The notes under the pieces: model-generated
Seen by the model: the letters and a program-made list of their open reading frames with translations, nothing else
Database searches by the model: none
Told to the model about the DNA's origin: nothing
Source: Macrococcus sp. DPC7161
GTDB lineage: Bacteria; Bacillota; Bacilli; Staphylococcales; Staphylococcaceae
Length of the DNA: 64,000 bases
Direction of reading: 5' to 3'
Assembly (NCBI RefSeq): GCF_004117835.1
Contig: NZ_SDSC01000006.1
Span: 50,139 to 114,138 of the forward strand
Shown here: positions 18,726 to 28,772 of the stretch, in pieces
Layout: every line of letters starts with the position of its first letter
Position numbering within the stretch: position 1 is the first letter of the stretch
Position numbers and translations under genes: made by a program

Positions 18726-18829
18726 AAGTCATTCTCCTTGTATACAACTGTCTTTTTGAAATGTACATTATTATTGTTTTCATATATATAATACTAAAAA
18801 AGCGCTTACTTGTATACCCTAAATGAACA

Positions 18830-18878
18830 AAAGAGATATAAACAATATTAGTTTTCTACTGTTTATACCTCTTTTGAT
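18830..18878 (-). terminator. Terminator or attenuator between kbl and tdh
   Basis: AAAAGAGNTATAAACA and TGTTTATANCTCTTTT form a long imperfect stem just after the kbl stop. It may reduce, rather than abolish, read-through into tdh. Confidence 0.7.
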
Positions 18879-18894
18879 GTATATCGATATAAAA

Positions 18895-20085
18895 TTATTT
18901 AATAATACCTAATTCTTTACCAACACGTTCGTAAATTGCTAATGCATCATCTAACATCTCTTTAGTATGCGCAGCTGTTGGCATGTTACGAACACGTCCT
19001 GTACCACGTGGTACTGTTGGGAAGACGATAGATTTTGCATAAACGCCTTCTTCCATTAAACGTTTAGAGAATTCTTGTGTTGTTTTTTCGTCACCAATAA
19101 TACATGGTGTGATTGGTGTTTCAGAATGACCGATATCGAAGCCTAATTTTTTCAAGCCATCTTTTAAGTAGTTACCATTTTCCCAAACTTTATCATGTAA
19201 TTCTGTTGATTCCATTAAGATATCAATTGCTTCAGTTATTGCACGTGTATCAGCTGGTGCTAATGAAGTTGAGAATAAGAATGGACGAGATGCAACTTTT
19301 AACCAGTCGATTAAGTCTTGAGTACCAGCAACGTAACCACCTACTACACCGATTGCTTTAGATAAAGTACCGATTTGGAAGTCAATTTTATCTTGTAAAC
19401 CAAAGTGCTTAACTGTACCTGCACCTTTACCCATTACACCACTACCATGTGCATCATCAACATAAGTAATTAAACCGAATTCTTCAGCGATTTCAACGAT
19501 TTCAGGTAACTTCGCAACGTCACCATCCATTGAGAATACGCCATCAGTAATGTACATTACTTTTTTGTATAAACCTGATTCAACCGCTTCTTTAGCTTTA
19601 GCACGTAAATCATCCATATCTGAGTGTTTTACACGAATGATTTTTGCTTTTGATAAACGGCAACCATCAATAATTGATGCATGGTTTAATTCATCTGATA
19701 AAATTGCATCTTCTTTATTCATTACAGCACTGATTGCTGCCATATTACAGTTAAATCCTGATTGATAAGCAATCGCTGCTTCTGTTCCTTTGAATTCTGC
19801 TAACTTTTCTTCTAATTTCACGTGTAAATCTAATGTACCGTTGATTGTACGTACAGCACCAGCACCTACACCATGTGTATCAACTGCTTCTTTTGCAACC
19901 TTTTTCATACGTTCATTCGTTGCTAATCCTAAATAGTTATTTGAAGATAAGTTAATTAAGTCTTTTCCTTTAACTTTGATGATTGGACCATTTGCACCTT
20001 CAACAACGTTAATTTCGTTGTATAAACCGTTGTTTTTTAAATGATCTAAATTCTCCGTTAAAAATTGTTGTAATACTTTAGACAT
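18895..20085 (-). CDS. kbl: Glycine C-acetyltransferase (2-amino-3-ketobutyrate CoA ligase)
   Basis: The enzyme cleaves 2-amino-3-ketobutyrate with CoA to glycine and acetyl-CoA, completing threonine breakdown with tdh. The 396-residue alpha-oxoamine synthase has the PLP lysine in [13 protein letters not shown] near residue 243, [10 protein letters not shown] near 208 and [15 protein letters not shown]. An upstream in-frame start at 20130 exists, but ATG 20085 has AAAGGAG well placed and yields the standard MSKVLQQFL start. Biotin-synthesis KAPA synthase (BioF) is the main alternative family; the tdh neighbour favours Kbl. Confidence 0.92.
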   Translation of the reverse strand: MSKVLQQFLTENLDHLKNNGLYNEINVVEGANGPIIKVKGKDLINLSSNNYLGLATNERMKKVAKEAVDTHGVGAGAVRTINGTLDLHVKLEEKLAEFKGTEAAIAYQSGFNCNMAAISAVMNKEDAILSDELNHASIIDGCRLSKAKIIRVKHSDMDDLRAKAKEAVESGLYKKVMYITDGVFSMDGDVAKLPEIVEIAEEFGLITYVDDAHGSGVMGKGAGTVKHFGLQDKIDFQIGTLSKAIGVVGGYVAGTQDLIDWLKVASRPFLFSTSLAPADTRAITEAIDILMESTELHDKVWENGNYLKDGLKKLGFDIGHSETPITPCIIGDEKTTQEFSKRLMEEGVYAKSIVFPTVPRGTGRVRNMPTAAHTKEMLDDALAIYERVGKELGIIK

Positions 20086-20256
20086 GTATAGCACTCCTTT
20101 AAAGTGATTGAGTAATTTCAACTTCATCATAACACAAATAAAACGCTTACTTCTATTATTAAATTCGTTTTACTTAAATTTCGATTTATTTAAATATTCA
20201 CACACTTTTGGTAAACTAGTCTTATACTTTACATAAAAGGAAAGAGGTGGCGATTC

Positions 20257-21420
20257 ATGTTTGACTCAATACATGCTTATCAAGAAGAACTAACACATAT
20301 TAGACGTCATTTACATATGCATCCTGAATTATCGTTCCAAGAAACGAAGACGTATCAGTTTATTTTAAATTATCTAAAAGCGCTACCACACATTAATATT
20401 AGAGAGCATGTTGGTGAAAAAGGTATCGTCGCTACTTTATCAAATGGCAATGGTCAAAACATCGCGCTTCGTGCTGACTTTGATGCATTACCTATTCAAG
20501 ATGAAAAAGATGTACCTTATAAATCTACAGTTGATGGCGTTATGCACGCATGTGGACATGACGCGCATACAGCAACACTACTCGTCACTGCGAAACATCT
20601 TGCACATCACATTGAACAAGTCAAAGGTACTGTGACTTTCTTATTCCAATTTGCTGAAGAAATTGCGCCTGGTGGAGCAAATTTTATGGTACAAGATGGT
20701 GCCATTGAAAATGTTGATAAGGTATATGGCAACCATTATTGGGCAACCTATGATGTAGGCGTTGTAAAGTCGATAAATGGTCCGTTACTTGCAAGTCCAG
20801 ATATGTTTGATATCACCATCTATGGCGCAGGAGGACATGGTGCTAAACCGCATCTCACAAAAGATGCTATCGTTATCATGGCTGAATTAATTAACCAATT
20901 ACAAACGATTGTATCTAGAAATGTGAATCCTGTTGATCAAGCTGTTGTGACGATTGGAAGAGTAGAAGCTGGAGATGCCTTTAACGTTATTGCAGATCAC
21001 GCAAAATGCTCAGGCACTGTAAGAACATATACATCTGAAGTTAAATATTTAATCAAAGAACGCATCGAACAAGAACTCAAAGGATTCGCGATTTCTAAAG
21101 GGATTACCTATGATTTAGACTATACACTTGGCTTTCCTGCAGTTGTTAACCATGAACAAGAATATGAAGTAATCAAACGCGCAGCAAAACGGGCTGGCCT
21201 AAAATACGAAGATTCTAAGCCTTTAATGATTGGTGAAGATTTCTCTTATTATATTCTTGATAAACCTGGTGCCTTCTTTTTAACAGCAGCTGGTTCAAGT
21301 GATTATCCACCGCACCATCATCCAATGTTCGACATTAATGAAACATCAATGGTCAACGGTTTAAAAATGTTTTTAAGCATTCTTATGGAAGAAGGTGTAT
21401 TCATCAATGACACAAATTGA
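20257..21420 (+). CDS. M20 family amidohydrolase, copy 1
   Basis: This 387-residue M20D metallopeptidase-family protein is similar to N-acyl-L-amino-acid and hippurate hydrolases. It keeps the metal-binding set: LRADFDALPIQDEK, HACGHDAHTA near residue 100, FAEEIAPGGA near residue 137 and the C-terminal GEDFSYYI and PPHHHPMFDINE motifs. The reaction is hydrolysis of an N-acyl amino acid or small dipeptide-like amide; substrate unknown. First of three tandem paralogues; it differs from the others at the dimer-interface/His region (NHYWATYDVG instead of the usual xHxxSxxxxG) and has MIGED rather than LGGED. Confidence 0.9.
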   Translation: MFDSIHAYQEELTHIRRHLHMHPELSFQETKTYQFILNYLKALPHINIREHVGEKGIVATLSNGNGQNIALRADFDALPIQDEKDVPYKSTVDGVMHACGHDAHTATLLVTAKHLAHHIEQVKGTVTFLFQFAEEIAPGGANFMVQDGAIENVDKVYGNHYWATYDVGVVKSINGPLLASPDMFDITIYGAGGHGAKPHLTKDAIVIMAELINQLQTIVSRNVNPVDQAVVTIGRVEAGDAFNVIADHAKCSGTVRTYTSEVKYLIKERIEQELKGFAISKGITYDLDYTLGFPAVVNHEQEYEVIKRAAKRAGLKYEDSKPLMIGEDFSYYILDKPGAFFLTAAGSSDYPPHHHPMFDINETSMVNGLKMFLSILMEEGVFINDTN

Positions 21421-22594
21421 AGCAATTATCGAAGAAAGTGAAAAATATTTTGATGAGCTCGTAGAAATCAGAAGACATCTACATATGTATCCAGAGTTAT
21501 CATTCCAAGAAGAAAAGACACCACAATTTATTGCACATTACCTTGAAGATTTAGGGATTGATGTAACTACTGGTGTTGGTGGTAGAGGCGTTGTGGGTCG
21601 TTTGATTAAAGATCCTCAACTTCCTACTATAGCTATTCGTGCTGATTTTGACGCACTACCGATACAAGATGAAAAAGAAGTACCTTATAAGTCAACTGTA
21701 GACGGTGTCATGCATGCATGTGGACATGATGCACACACAGCAGTATTATTAATCACTGCCCGAATTCTAGCTGAATATAGAGACCATTTAAAAGGTAACA
21801 TCATATTCATTCATCAACATGCTGAGGAAGTTGATCCTGGTGGCGCGATACAAATGATTGCAGACAACTGCTTACAAGGCGTTGATATCATTATTGGACA
21901 GCATGTTTCTAGCAGTATTCCTGTAGGAAAAGTAGGATATAAATATGGGACTGCTACAGGGATTCCAGATGATTTCTGGATTACGATACAAGGAAAAGGT
22001 GGACATGCAGCCCATCCTGATACGACTATCGATCCCGTCGCTGCAACGATTAAACTATGCAATGATCTACAATACATCGTTTCACGTAAAACGAAACCCA
22101 CTTCACCTGCTGTATTATCGATAACACAGTTAGATGCTGGTGATACAAACAATGTTATACCAGATACTGCGCGTATTGCTGGTACGATTAGAACATTTGA
22201 TGCAGAAACACAAAACAACATTTACGAAGAGCTTAAACGCACGCTTGAAGGATTAGTTACAACGACTGGCATTACTTATGAATTGAAGTATTTAAAAGGA
22301 TATCCACCTGTTGTAAACACAGATAAAGAAACCGATTTAATTGTTAATGCTGCTAAAAAAATTGAAAGTATTGATGAACTTGTTGAATTAGAAGCTTCCC
22401 TTGGTGGAGAAGATTTCTCATATTATTTACAACGAGTACCAGGTTCATTCTTCTATACAGGAACTAGAAACGAGCATTTCAAAGCAGATTTTCCACATCA
22501 CCATCCTAAATTTGATATTGATGAAAAAGGAATGATGAATGCAGTCAAAGTATTTTTACAAGCTACTTTTGATTATTTAGAGGAGGATGTATAA
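21407..22594 (+). CDS. M20 family amidohydrolase, copy 2
   Basis: This 395-residue paralogue has LRRHLHMYPELSFQEEK-type N-terminus, AIRADFDALPIQDEK, HACGHDAHTA, HQHAEEVDPGGA, GQHVSSSIPVG and SLGGEDFSYYL with HHHPKFDIDE near the C-terminus, so all metal ligands appear intact. The ATG at 21407 overlaps the end of copy 1 by 14 bp and has GAAGAAGG upstream inside copy 1; a GTG at 21395 is an alternative. It is translationally coupled to copy 1, and copy 3 starts directly after its stop. Confidence 0.9.
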   Translation: MTQIEAIIEESEKYFDELVEIRRHLHMYPELSFQEEKTPQFIAHYLEDLGIDVTTGVGGRGVVGRLIKDPQLPTIAIRADFDALPIQDEKEVPYKSTVDGVMHACGHDAHTAVLLITARILAEYRDHLKGNIIFIHQHAEEVDPGGAIQMIADNCLQGVDIIIGQHVSSSIPVGKVGYKYGTATGIPDDFWITIQGKGGHAAHPDTTIDPVAATIKLCNDLQYIVSRKTKPTSPAVLSITQLDAGDTNNVIPDTARIAGTIRTFDAETQNNIYEELKRTLEGLVTTTGITYELKYLKGYPPVVNTDKETDLIVNAAKKIESIDELVELEASLGGEDFSYYLQRVPGSFFYTGTRNEHFKADFPHHHPKFDIDEKGMMNAVKVFLQATFDYLEEDV

Positions 22595-23761
22595 ATGTAC
22601 GCACAAGAAGTTGACCAATATACAGAGGAACTTATCCAAATTAGAAGACATTTGCACAAACATCCAGAATTGTCTTTCCAAGAAACTAATACAAAAGCAT
22701 TTATAGCCGACTATTTAGAAAAATTAGGTATTGAAGTAACGAGAGATGTAGGTGGTAATGGTGTTATAGGAAAAATATATGGCAAAAAACCTGGTCCAAC
22801 TGTACTTTTAAGAGCCGACTTTGATGCGCTACCAATTCAAGATGAGAAAGATGTCGCATATAAGTCAACAGTTGACGGCGTCATGCATGCATGTGGTCAC
22901 GACGGCCATACTGCTATGTTATTAATCACAGCAAAGATATTAAAAGCGCATGAAGCAGATATACACGGTACAATTATACTCTGCCACCAACATGCTGAAG
23001 AACAACTACCTGGTGGTGCAAAAGCAATGATTGATGCTGGTATATTAGAAGGTGTTGATTACGTCTTCGGTACACATACCTCAAGTTTATTAGAAACAGG
23101 TAAAATCGCTTTTTGTCATGGGGCGGCATATGCCAATTCAGACACACTAAAAATCCATATACAAGGTCAAGGTGGTCATGGGGCTGAACCACATACAACA
23201 AAAGATGCCATCATTGCTGCCAGTCAATTGATCTCACAATATCAAACCATCATTTCAAGAAGTGTCGATCCAATAGATACTGGTGTTGTCACAATTGGTG
23301 AATTTAAATCAGGTAACGCATTTAATGTCATTGCAGATACTGCCTACTTATCTGGTACAGTACGTACCTATGACCCTAGTGTAAAGAAGCGTATTAAAGA
23401 AAGACTAGAAACTATAAATAAAGGTGTTGAAACAAGTTTTGAAGTGTCTATTGATATGAATTACATAGACGGTTATCCAGTGCTGATTAATACAAAGAAT
23501 GAAACAGATTGGCTCATACAACTCGCTGAAACTGTAGTGAACAAAGATCAAGTAGAAATGTTTGCCCCTTCACTTGGCGGTGAAGATTTTAGTTATTTCT
23601 TACAAGAAAGACCAGGTTGTTATTTTTACACAGGTGTTAGAAATGAAGAAAAACAATGCCATTATCCTCATCATCATCCTAAATTTAATTTGGACGAAGC
23701 AGGACTCGTCAATGGTGTAAAAATGTTTGTAACCCTTATTGAAAACATTAAAACTTTATAA
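22595..23761 (+). CDS. M20 family amidohydrolase, copy 3
   Basis: This 388-residue paralogue has LRADFDALPIQDEK, HACGHDGHTA, HQHAEEQLPGGA, GTHTSSLLETG, SLGGEDFSYFL and HHHPKFNLDE. Its ATG immediately follows the copy 2 stop codon, with GAGGAGG in the end of copy 2. All three genes form one plus-strand operon closed by a bidirectional terminator shared with tuf. S. aureus has a single gene of this family next to tuf as I recall, so the triplet is an expansion at the conserved position. Confidence 0.9.
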   Translation: MYAQEVDQYTEELIQIRRHLHKHPELSFQETNTKAFIADYLEKLGIEVTRDVGGNGVIGKIYGKKPGPTVLLRADFDALPIQDEKDVAYKSTVDGVMHACGHDGHTAMLLITAKILKAHEADIHGTIILCHQHAEEQLPGGAKAMIDAGILEGVDYVFGTHTSSLLETGKIAFCHGAAYANSDTLKIHIQGQGGHGAEPHTTKDAIIAASQLISQYQTIISRSVDPIDTGVVTIGEFKSGNAFNVIADTAYLSGTVRTYDPSVKKRIKERLETINKGVETSFEVSIDMNYIDGYPVLINTKNETDWLIQLAETVVNKDQVEMFAPSLGGEDFSYFLQERPGCYFYTGVRNEEKQCHYPHHHPKFNLDEAGLVNGVKMFVTLIENIKTL

Positions 23762-23797
23762 AAAAAATCCGAAGAGCGTCCTCTTCGGATTTTTTAT
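23762..23797. terminator. Bidirectional terminator between the M20 operon and tuf
   Basis: AAAAAATCCGAAGAG, loop CGTC, CTCTTCGGATTTTTT is perfectly symmetrical, with A and T tracts on each side. Confidence 0.95.
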
Positions 23798-23813
23798 GAT
23801 TCACAAAAGTGAA

Positions 23814-25001
23814 TTATTTTTCGATTACAGATACAACACCTGAACCTACTGTACGTCCACCTTCACGGATTGAGAAACGAGTACCGTCTTCGATCGCGAT
23901 TGGTGAGATTAATTCTACGTTCATTTCAACGTTATCGCCAGGCATTACCATTTCAGTACCTTCTGGTAAGTTAACTACACCAGTAACGTCTGTAGTACGG
24001 AAATAGAATTGTGGGCGGTAGTTTGAGAAGAATGGAGTATGACGTCCACCTTCTTCTTTAGATAAAACGTAAACTTCAGCTTTGAATTTTGTGTGTGGTG
24101 TGATTGAACCTGGTTTAGCTAATACTTGACCACGTTGAACATCGTCACGTGAAACCCCACGTAATAATGCACCGATGTTGTCACCAGCTTCAGCGTAATC
24201 TAATAATTTACGGAACATTTCAACACCTGTTACAGTTGTTTTAGATGGCTCTTCAGTTAAACCAATGATTTCAACTTCTTCACCAACTTTAACTTGTCCA
24301 CGCTCAACACGTCCAGTAGCAACTGTACCACGACCAGTAATTGAGAATACGTCCTCAACTGGCATCATGAATGGTTTTTCAGAGTCACGTTCTGGAGTTG
24401 GGATGTACTCGTCAACTGCGTTCATTAATTCCATGATTTTTTCTTCATATTCTTCAACGCCTTCTAATGCTTTTAAAGCAGATCCAGCGATTACAGGTAC
24501 ATCGTCACCTGGGAAGTCATATTCAGATAATAAGTCACGAACTTCCATTTCAACTAATTCTAATAATTCTTCGTCGTCAACCATGTCAACTTTGTTTAAG
24601 AATACTACTAATGCAGGTACACCTACGTTACGTGATAAAAGGATGTGCTCACGAGTTTGAGGCATTGGACCGTCAGCAGCAGATACTACTAAGATACCAC
24701 CGTCCATTTGCGCAGCACCAGTGATCATGTTTTTAACATAGTCAGCGTGTCCTGGGCAGTCTACGTGTGCGTAGTGACGAGATTCAGTTTCATACTCGAT
24801 GTGTGAAGTATTGATTGTGATACCACGTTCTTTTTCTTCAGGTGCGTTATCGATTTGGTCGTATGAACGAGCTTCCCCACCTAATTTTTTTGCTAATACA
24901 GTTGCAATTGCAGCTGTTAAAGTTGTTTTACCGTGGTCAACGTGACCGATAGTACCAATATTGGCATGTGTTTTCGAGCGATCAAATTTTTCTTTAGCCA
25001 T
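23814..25001 (-). CDS. tuf: Elongation factor Tu
   Basis: EF-Tu delivers aminoacyl-tRNA to the ribosome as a GTP complex. The 395-residue product has G1 [10 protein letters not shown] at residues 19-28, switch [14 protein letters not shown] and SALK. It is the last gene of the str operon, 145 bp after fusA. Codon use is strongly biased, as expected for a highly expressed gene. Confidence 0.99.
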   Translation of the reverse strand: MAKEKFDRSKTHANIGTIGHVDHGKTTLTAAIATVLAKKLGGEARSYDQIDNAPEEKERGITINTSHIEYETESRHYAHVDCPGHADYVKNMITGAAQMDGGILVVSAADGPMPQTREHILLSRNVGVPALVVFLNKVDMVDDEELLELVEMEVRDLLSEYDFPGDDVPVIAGSALKALEGVEEYEEKIMELMNAVDEYIPTPERDSEKPFMMPVEDVFSITGRGTVATGRVERGQVKVGEEVEIIGLTEEPSKTTVTGVEMFRKLLDYAEAGDNIGALLRGVSRDDVQRGQVLAKPGSITPHTKFKAEVYVLSKEEGGRHTPFFSNYRPQFYFRTTDVTGVVNLPEGTEMVMPGDNVEMNVELISPIAIEDGTRFSIREGGRTVGSGVVSVIEK

Positions 25002-25146
25002 TTCGAAATCTCTCCTTAAAATTATGGAATTTATTTTATATTACTCATGAGGGATTCTCACCCTCATGAGGAAAACCTATAGTTCTTTTATAAAGCATTT
25101 GGGTAAAAAAATCAATTAGTTAAACTGTGCACCGTTTAAATATTAA

Positions 25147-27228
25147 TTATTCACCTTTGTTTTTCTTGATGATGTCTTCAGCAATTGATTTTGGTACTTC
25201 TTCATAGTGATCAAATACCATTGAGTATGTACCGCGACCTTGCGTGTTAGAACGTAAGTTTGTTGCATAACCGAACATTTCAGCTAATGGTACGAATGCG
25301 CGAACAACTTGTGCGTTACCGCGAGCTTCCATACCTTCAACACGTCCACGACGGCTAGTAACGTCACCCATGATATCTCCCATGTATTCTTCAGGCATAA
25401 CGATTTCAACCTTCATCATAGGTTCTAAGATAACAGGGTTACATTTTTTAGCAGCTTCTTTTAATGCTAATGAAGCAGCAACTTTGAAGGCCATCTCAGA
25501 TGAATCGACATCATGGTATGAACCATCAAATAATTTAGCTTTTACATCGATTAATGGATATCCAGCTAATACACCGTTTTCCATTGCATCTTTTAATCCA
25601 GCTTCAACTGAAGGGATGTATTCACGAGGAACTACCCCACCGACGATAGCGTTTTCGAATTCGAAACCAGCACCGACTTCGTTTGGAGTGAATTCAATGT
25701 GAACATCACCGTATTGACCACGACCACCTGATTGACGTGAGAATTTACCTTGAACTGCAGCAGCTGTTTTGAACGTTTCACGGTAAGATACCATTGGCGC
25801 ACCAACTGTACATTCAACTTTAAATTCACGTTTCATACGGTCAACAAGGATGTCTAAGTGTAACTCACCCATACCACCGATGATAACTTGTCCTGTTTCA
25901 GGATCTGTATGTGCGTGGAAAGTTGGATCTTCTTCTTGTAATTTAACTAAAGCGTTAGTCATTTTATCTTGGTCAGCCTTAGATTTAGGCTCAACAGATA
26001 AGTGAATAACTGGTTCTGGGAACTCCATAGATTCTAAGATTACTTGAGTCTTTTCATCACATAAAGTGTCACCAGTTGTTGTATCTTTTAAACCTACTGC
26101 AGCAGCGATATCTCCAGCGTATACTTCAGAGATCTCTTCACGTGAGTTAGCGTGCATTTGTAAGATACGTCCTACACGTTCACGTTTACCTTTAGTAGCG
26201 TTTTGTACGTATGAACCTGATTGTAAAGTACCAGAATACACACGGAAGAATGTTAATTTACCTACGAATGGGTCAGTCATAACTTTGAATGCTAAAGCTG
26301 CAAATGGCTCTGCATCATCTGGTTTAGCGATGATTTCAGCATCTTTATCGTCAACTTCGTGACCTACGATTGGTTTAACATCTAATGGTGATGGTAAGTA
26401 TTCGATTGCTGCATCAAGCATTAATTGAACACCTTTGTTTTTGAATGCTGTACCAGCTAATACTGGGAAGAATTCAACATCACAAGTAGCTTGACGGATT
26501 GCAGCTTTCAATTCTTCAACTGAAATCTCTTCTCCACCTAAGTACTTATCCATTAAGTCTTCGTTTACATCAGCAACTGCTTCGATTAACGCTTCACGCG
26601 CAGCTTCAGCATCTGCTAAGTATTCTTCAGGTACGTCAGTTACTTCAATGTCAGTACCTAATTCATTTGTATAAGTGTGTAATTTCATTTCAACTAAATC
26701 TACGATTGCGTTGAATTGATCTTCAGCACCGATAGGCATTTGAATTGGGTGTGCATTTGCTTGTAATCTATCGTGTAAAGTACCTACAGAGTAATTGAAG
26801 TCCGCACCAGTTTTATCCATTTTGTTAATGAATACGATACGAGGTACTCCGTAAGTTGTAGCTTGACGCCAAACTGTTTCAGTTTGAGGTTCAACACCTG
26901 ATTGTGCATCAAGTACTGTAACAGCACCATCAAGTACACGTAATGAACGTTCAACCTCAACAGTGAAGTCTACGTGTCCAGGTGTATCGATGATGTTAAT
27001 GCGGTGACCATTCCACTGAGCTGTTGTAGCAGCTGAAGTGATTGTGATACCACGTTCTTGTTCTTGTTCCATCCAGTCCATTTGTGAAGCACCTTCGTGT
27101 GTTTCACCAATTTTATGGATACGACCAGTATAATAAAGAATACGTTCAGTAGTCGTCGTTTTACCAGCATCGATGTGAGCCATGATACCGATATTACGCG
27201 TGTTCTTCAAAGAGAATTCTCTTGCCAT
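25147..27228 (-). CDS. fusA: Elongation factor G
   Basis: EF-G drives ribosomal translocation and, with RRF, recycling. The 693-residue product begins [20 protein letters not shown] with G1 [25 protein letters not shown] and the domain IV region ([14 protein letters not shown]) are complete. A longer start (27276) would add 16 residues without support; GGAAGGAG precedes ATG 27228. Length is standard for staphylococci. Confidence 0.99.
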   Translation of the reverse strand: MAREFSLKNTRNIGIMAHIDAGKTTTTERILYYTGRIHKIGETHEGASQMDWMEQEQERGITITSAATTAQWNGHRINIIDTPGHVDFTVEVERSLRVLDGAVTVLDAQSGVEPQTETVWRQATTYGVPRIVFINKMDKTGADFNYSVGTLHDRLQANAHPIQMPIGAEDQFNAIVDLVEMKLHTYTNELGTDIEVTDVPEEYLADAEAAREALIEAVADVNEDLMDKYLGGEEISVEELKAAIRQATCDVEFFPVLAGTAFKNKGVQLMLDAAIEYLPSPLDVKPIVGHEVDDKDAEIIAKPDDAEPFAALAFKVMTDPFVGKLTFFRVYSGTLQSGSYVQNATKGKRERVGRILQMHANSREEISEVYAGDIAAAVGLKDTTTGDTLCDEKTQVILESMEFPEPVIHLSVEPKSKADQDKMTNALVKLQEEDPTFHAHTDPETGQVIIGGMGELHLDILVDRMKREFKVECTVGAPMVSYRETFKTAAAVQGKFSRQSGGRGQYGDVHIEFTPNEVGAGFEFENAIVGGVVPREYIPSVEAGLKDAMENGVLAGYPLIDVKAKLFDGSYHDVDSSEMAFKVAASLALKEAAKKCNPVILEPMMKVEIVMPEEYMGDIMGDVTSRRGRVEGMEARGNAQVVRAFVPLAEMFGYATNLRSNTQGRGTYSMVFDHYEEVPKSIAEDIIKKNKGE

Positions 27229-27331
27229 GGGTATTCTTTCTCCTTCCAGGATAGGTTTTATTTTAAATAGAAACATAGCCCTAAAGTATTATACAGTTAT
27301 CCCGTACAACACCAAAGGGTTATATTTCGTC

Positions 27332-27802
27332 TTACCAACGGTAATGAGCAAATGCTTTGTTTGCTTCAGCCATTTTATGAGTATCTTCGCGTTTCTTAAC
27401 AGCACCACCAGTGTTGTTAGCAGCATCTAAGATTTCATTAGCTAAACGCTCTTCCATAGTTTTTTCACCACGAAGACGTGCGTAGTTCACTAACCAACGT
27501 AATCCTAAAGTTGTACGACGCTCAGCGCGTACTTCTACAGGTACTTGGTAGTTAGAACCCCCAACACGACGAGCTTTAACTTCTAATACAGGCATAATGT
27601 TATTGATTGCTTCTTCAAATACTTCCATTGCATCACGACCAGAACGTTCTTGAACTAAATCGAATGCAGCGTATAAGATTTTTTGAGCAGTACCACGTTT
27701 ACCATCGATCATAATTTTGTTGATTAATTTAGTAACTAATTTTGAATTATGAATTGGATCCGGTAATACGTCTCTTTTTGCAACAGGTCCTTTACGAGGC
27801 AT
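27332..27802 (-). CDS. rpsG: 30S ribosomal protein S7
   Basis: The 156-residue S7 primary-assembly protein binds the 3' major domain of 16S rRNA. It starts [20 protein letters not shown] and ends AFAHYRW, typical of Gram-positive S7. Ribosome-binding site GGAGGATATT is clear. It is the third gene of the str operon. Confidence 0.99.
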   Translation of the reverse strand: MPRKGPVAKRDVLPDPIHNSKLVTKLINKIMIDGKRGTAQKILYAAFDLVQERSGRDAMEVFEEAINNIMPVLEVKARRVGGSNYQVPVEVRAERRTTLGLRWLVNYARLRGEKTMEERLANEILDAANNTGGAVKKREDTHKMAEANKAFAHYRW

Positions 27803-27909
27803 TATAATATCCTCCTTCCTTAGTATATTTTTTTTATAATTTCATGTCTAGCGAGAAACATACATTTACATAAATGAAATATTTCTCCTCAATTAATGTC
27901 AGTCATTAA

Positions 27910-28329
27910 TTATTTTTTTGCTTTAGGGCGTTTAGCACCGTATAAAGAACGACCTTGCATACGGCCATCAACACCTGAAGTATCTAATGCACCACGTACG
28001 ATATGGTAACGTACCCCTGGTAAGTCTTTTACACGTCCACCACGAATAAGTACAACACTGTGTTCTTGTAAGTTGTGTCCGATACCAGGAATGTAAGCAT
28101 TAACTTCAATATTATTTGATAAACGCACACGTGCATATTTACGTAACGCTGAGTTAGGTTTTTTAGGAGTCATAGTACCTACACGAGTACAAACACCACG
28201 TTTTTGTGGAGATGCAACATCAGTAGCTTTTTTCTTGTGACTGTTATAACCTTTGTTTAACGCAGGTGCAGTTGATTTTTTAATTTTTGAAGTACGAGGC
28301 TTCTTAACTAATTGGTTAATAGTTGGCAT
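27910..28329 (-). CDS. rpsL: 30S ribosomal protein S12
   Basis: S12 lies at the decoding centre. The 139-residue product contains the streptomycin-relevant [11 protein letters not shown] segment with wild-type lysines (Lys56/57) and the [16 protein letters not shown] region. The sequence shows no known resistance substitution at these lysines. A clear GGAGGAAA ribosome-binding site precedes the ATG. Confidence 0.99.
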   Translation of the reverse strand: MPTINQLVKKPRTSKIKKSTAPALNKGYNSHKKKATDVASPQKRGVCTRVGTMTPKKPNSALRKYARVRLSNNIEVNAYIPGIGHNLQEHSVVLIRGGRVKDLPGVRYHIVRGALDTSGVDGRMQGRSLYGAKRPKAKK

Positions 28330-28415
28330 TTTGAGTTTCCTCCTCTCTTTTCTTTAATTCCACACATCCAGGTGGTTCATTTTTTGAGTAAATAAAAATT
28401 TGTAAGATAACCGCC

Positions 28416-28673
28416 TTACAAAGCGGGTTTCAAATGAGCAACAACTGTTGCATTCACTTGGATGCCATATTGCTTACCCAATGCTTTCTTAGAAGCACTG
28501 AATTCAATAGGTACATTTAACTGTTGTGCTAAAACTAGCACATTCGCTAGAAGATGGATATCCGTATCACGTGCAATCACAAGAGATAACACTTGATCAC
28601 GCTTAAGAGCTTTTAAAGACTCTTTATATCCTACAACAAATTGATTCGAATACATCACTTTTTCATTAGACAT
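28416..28673 (-). CDS. rplGB: L7Ae-family ribosomal protein (YbxF/RplGB-like)
   Basis: This 85-residue kink-turn RNA-binding protein of the L7Ae/L30e/S12e/Gadd45 family corresponds to Bacillus YbxF, located between rpoC and rpsL. The ALKRDQVLSLVIARDTDIHLLANVL and PIEFSASKKALGKQYGIQVNATVVA segments are typical. The ATG at 28673 follows GGAGG by 5-6 bases; the longer TTG-started reading at 28685 would include the Shine-Dalgarno in the coding region. The promoter and an unusual inverted repeat lie just upstream. Confidence 0.9.
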   Translation of the reverse strand: MSNEKVMYSNQFVVGYKESLKALKRDQVLSLVIARDTDIHLLANVLVLAQQLNVPIEFSASKKALGKQYGIQVNATVVAHLKPAL

Positions 28674-28765
28674 ATAATCCTCCAAAGCGTTTCTTCATCA
28701 ACCTTTATAATTCTAACATCGTTTAGAATTTGTGTCAACAAAGTTTTTAAGCTTTGGAGGATTAT
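28674..28765 (-). promoter_or_regulatory. Perfect 15-bp inverted repeat masking the rplGB Shine-Dalgarno in read-through RNA
   Basis: ATAATCCTCCAAAGC (28674-28688) and GCTTTGGAGGATTAT (28751-28765) are exact reverse complements separated by 62 bases. The downstream arm on the transcribed strand contains the GGAGG of rplGB; the upstream arm sits 7 bases after the stop of the second SgrR-like gene. RNA started at the promoter inside the loop contains only the Shine-Dalgarno arm, so sequestration would affect only transcripts reading in from the SgrR/rpoC side. Confidence 0.8.
28710..28738 (-). promoter_or_regulatory. Sigma-A type promoter of the str operon
   Basis: On the minus strand TTGACA (28738-28733), a 17-base spacer and TAGAAT (28715-28710) give a near-consensus promoter about 40 bp before the rplGB start. 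A perfect palindrome ATTCTAA-N6-TTAGAAT (28710-28729) covers the -10 box and most of the spacer. Confidence 0.85.
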
Positions 28766-28772
28766 TTATTTC

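Noticed and set aside
24265..24660. Plus-strand reading frames antisense to tuf, fusA, rpoB, rpoC and clpC
   Set aside because: Low-complexity Ser/Thr/Leu-rich shadows of highly biased codon use on the other strand; no ribosome-binding sites or family likeness.
28100..28180. Possible streptomycin-resistance change in rpsL
   Set aside because: The key lysines in TPKKPNS are unchanged.
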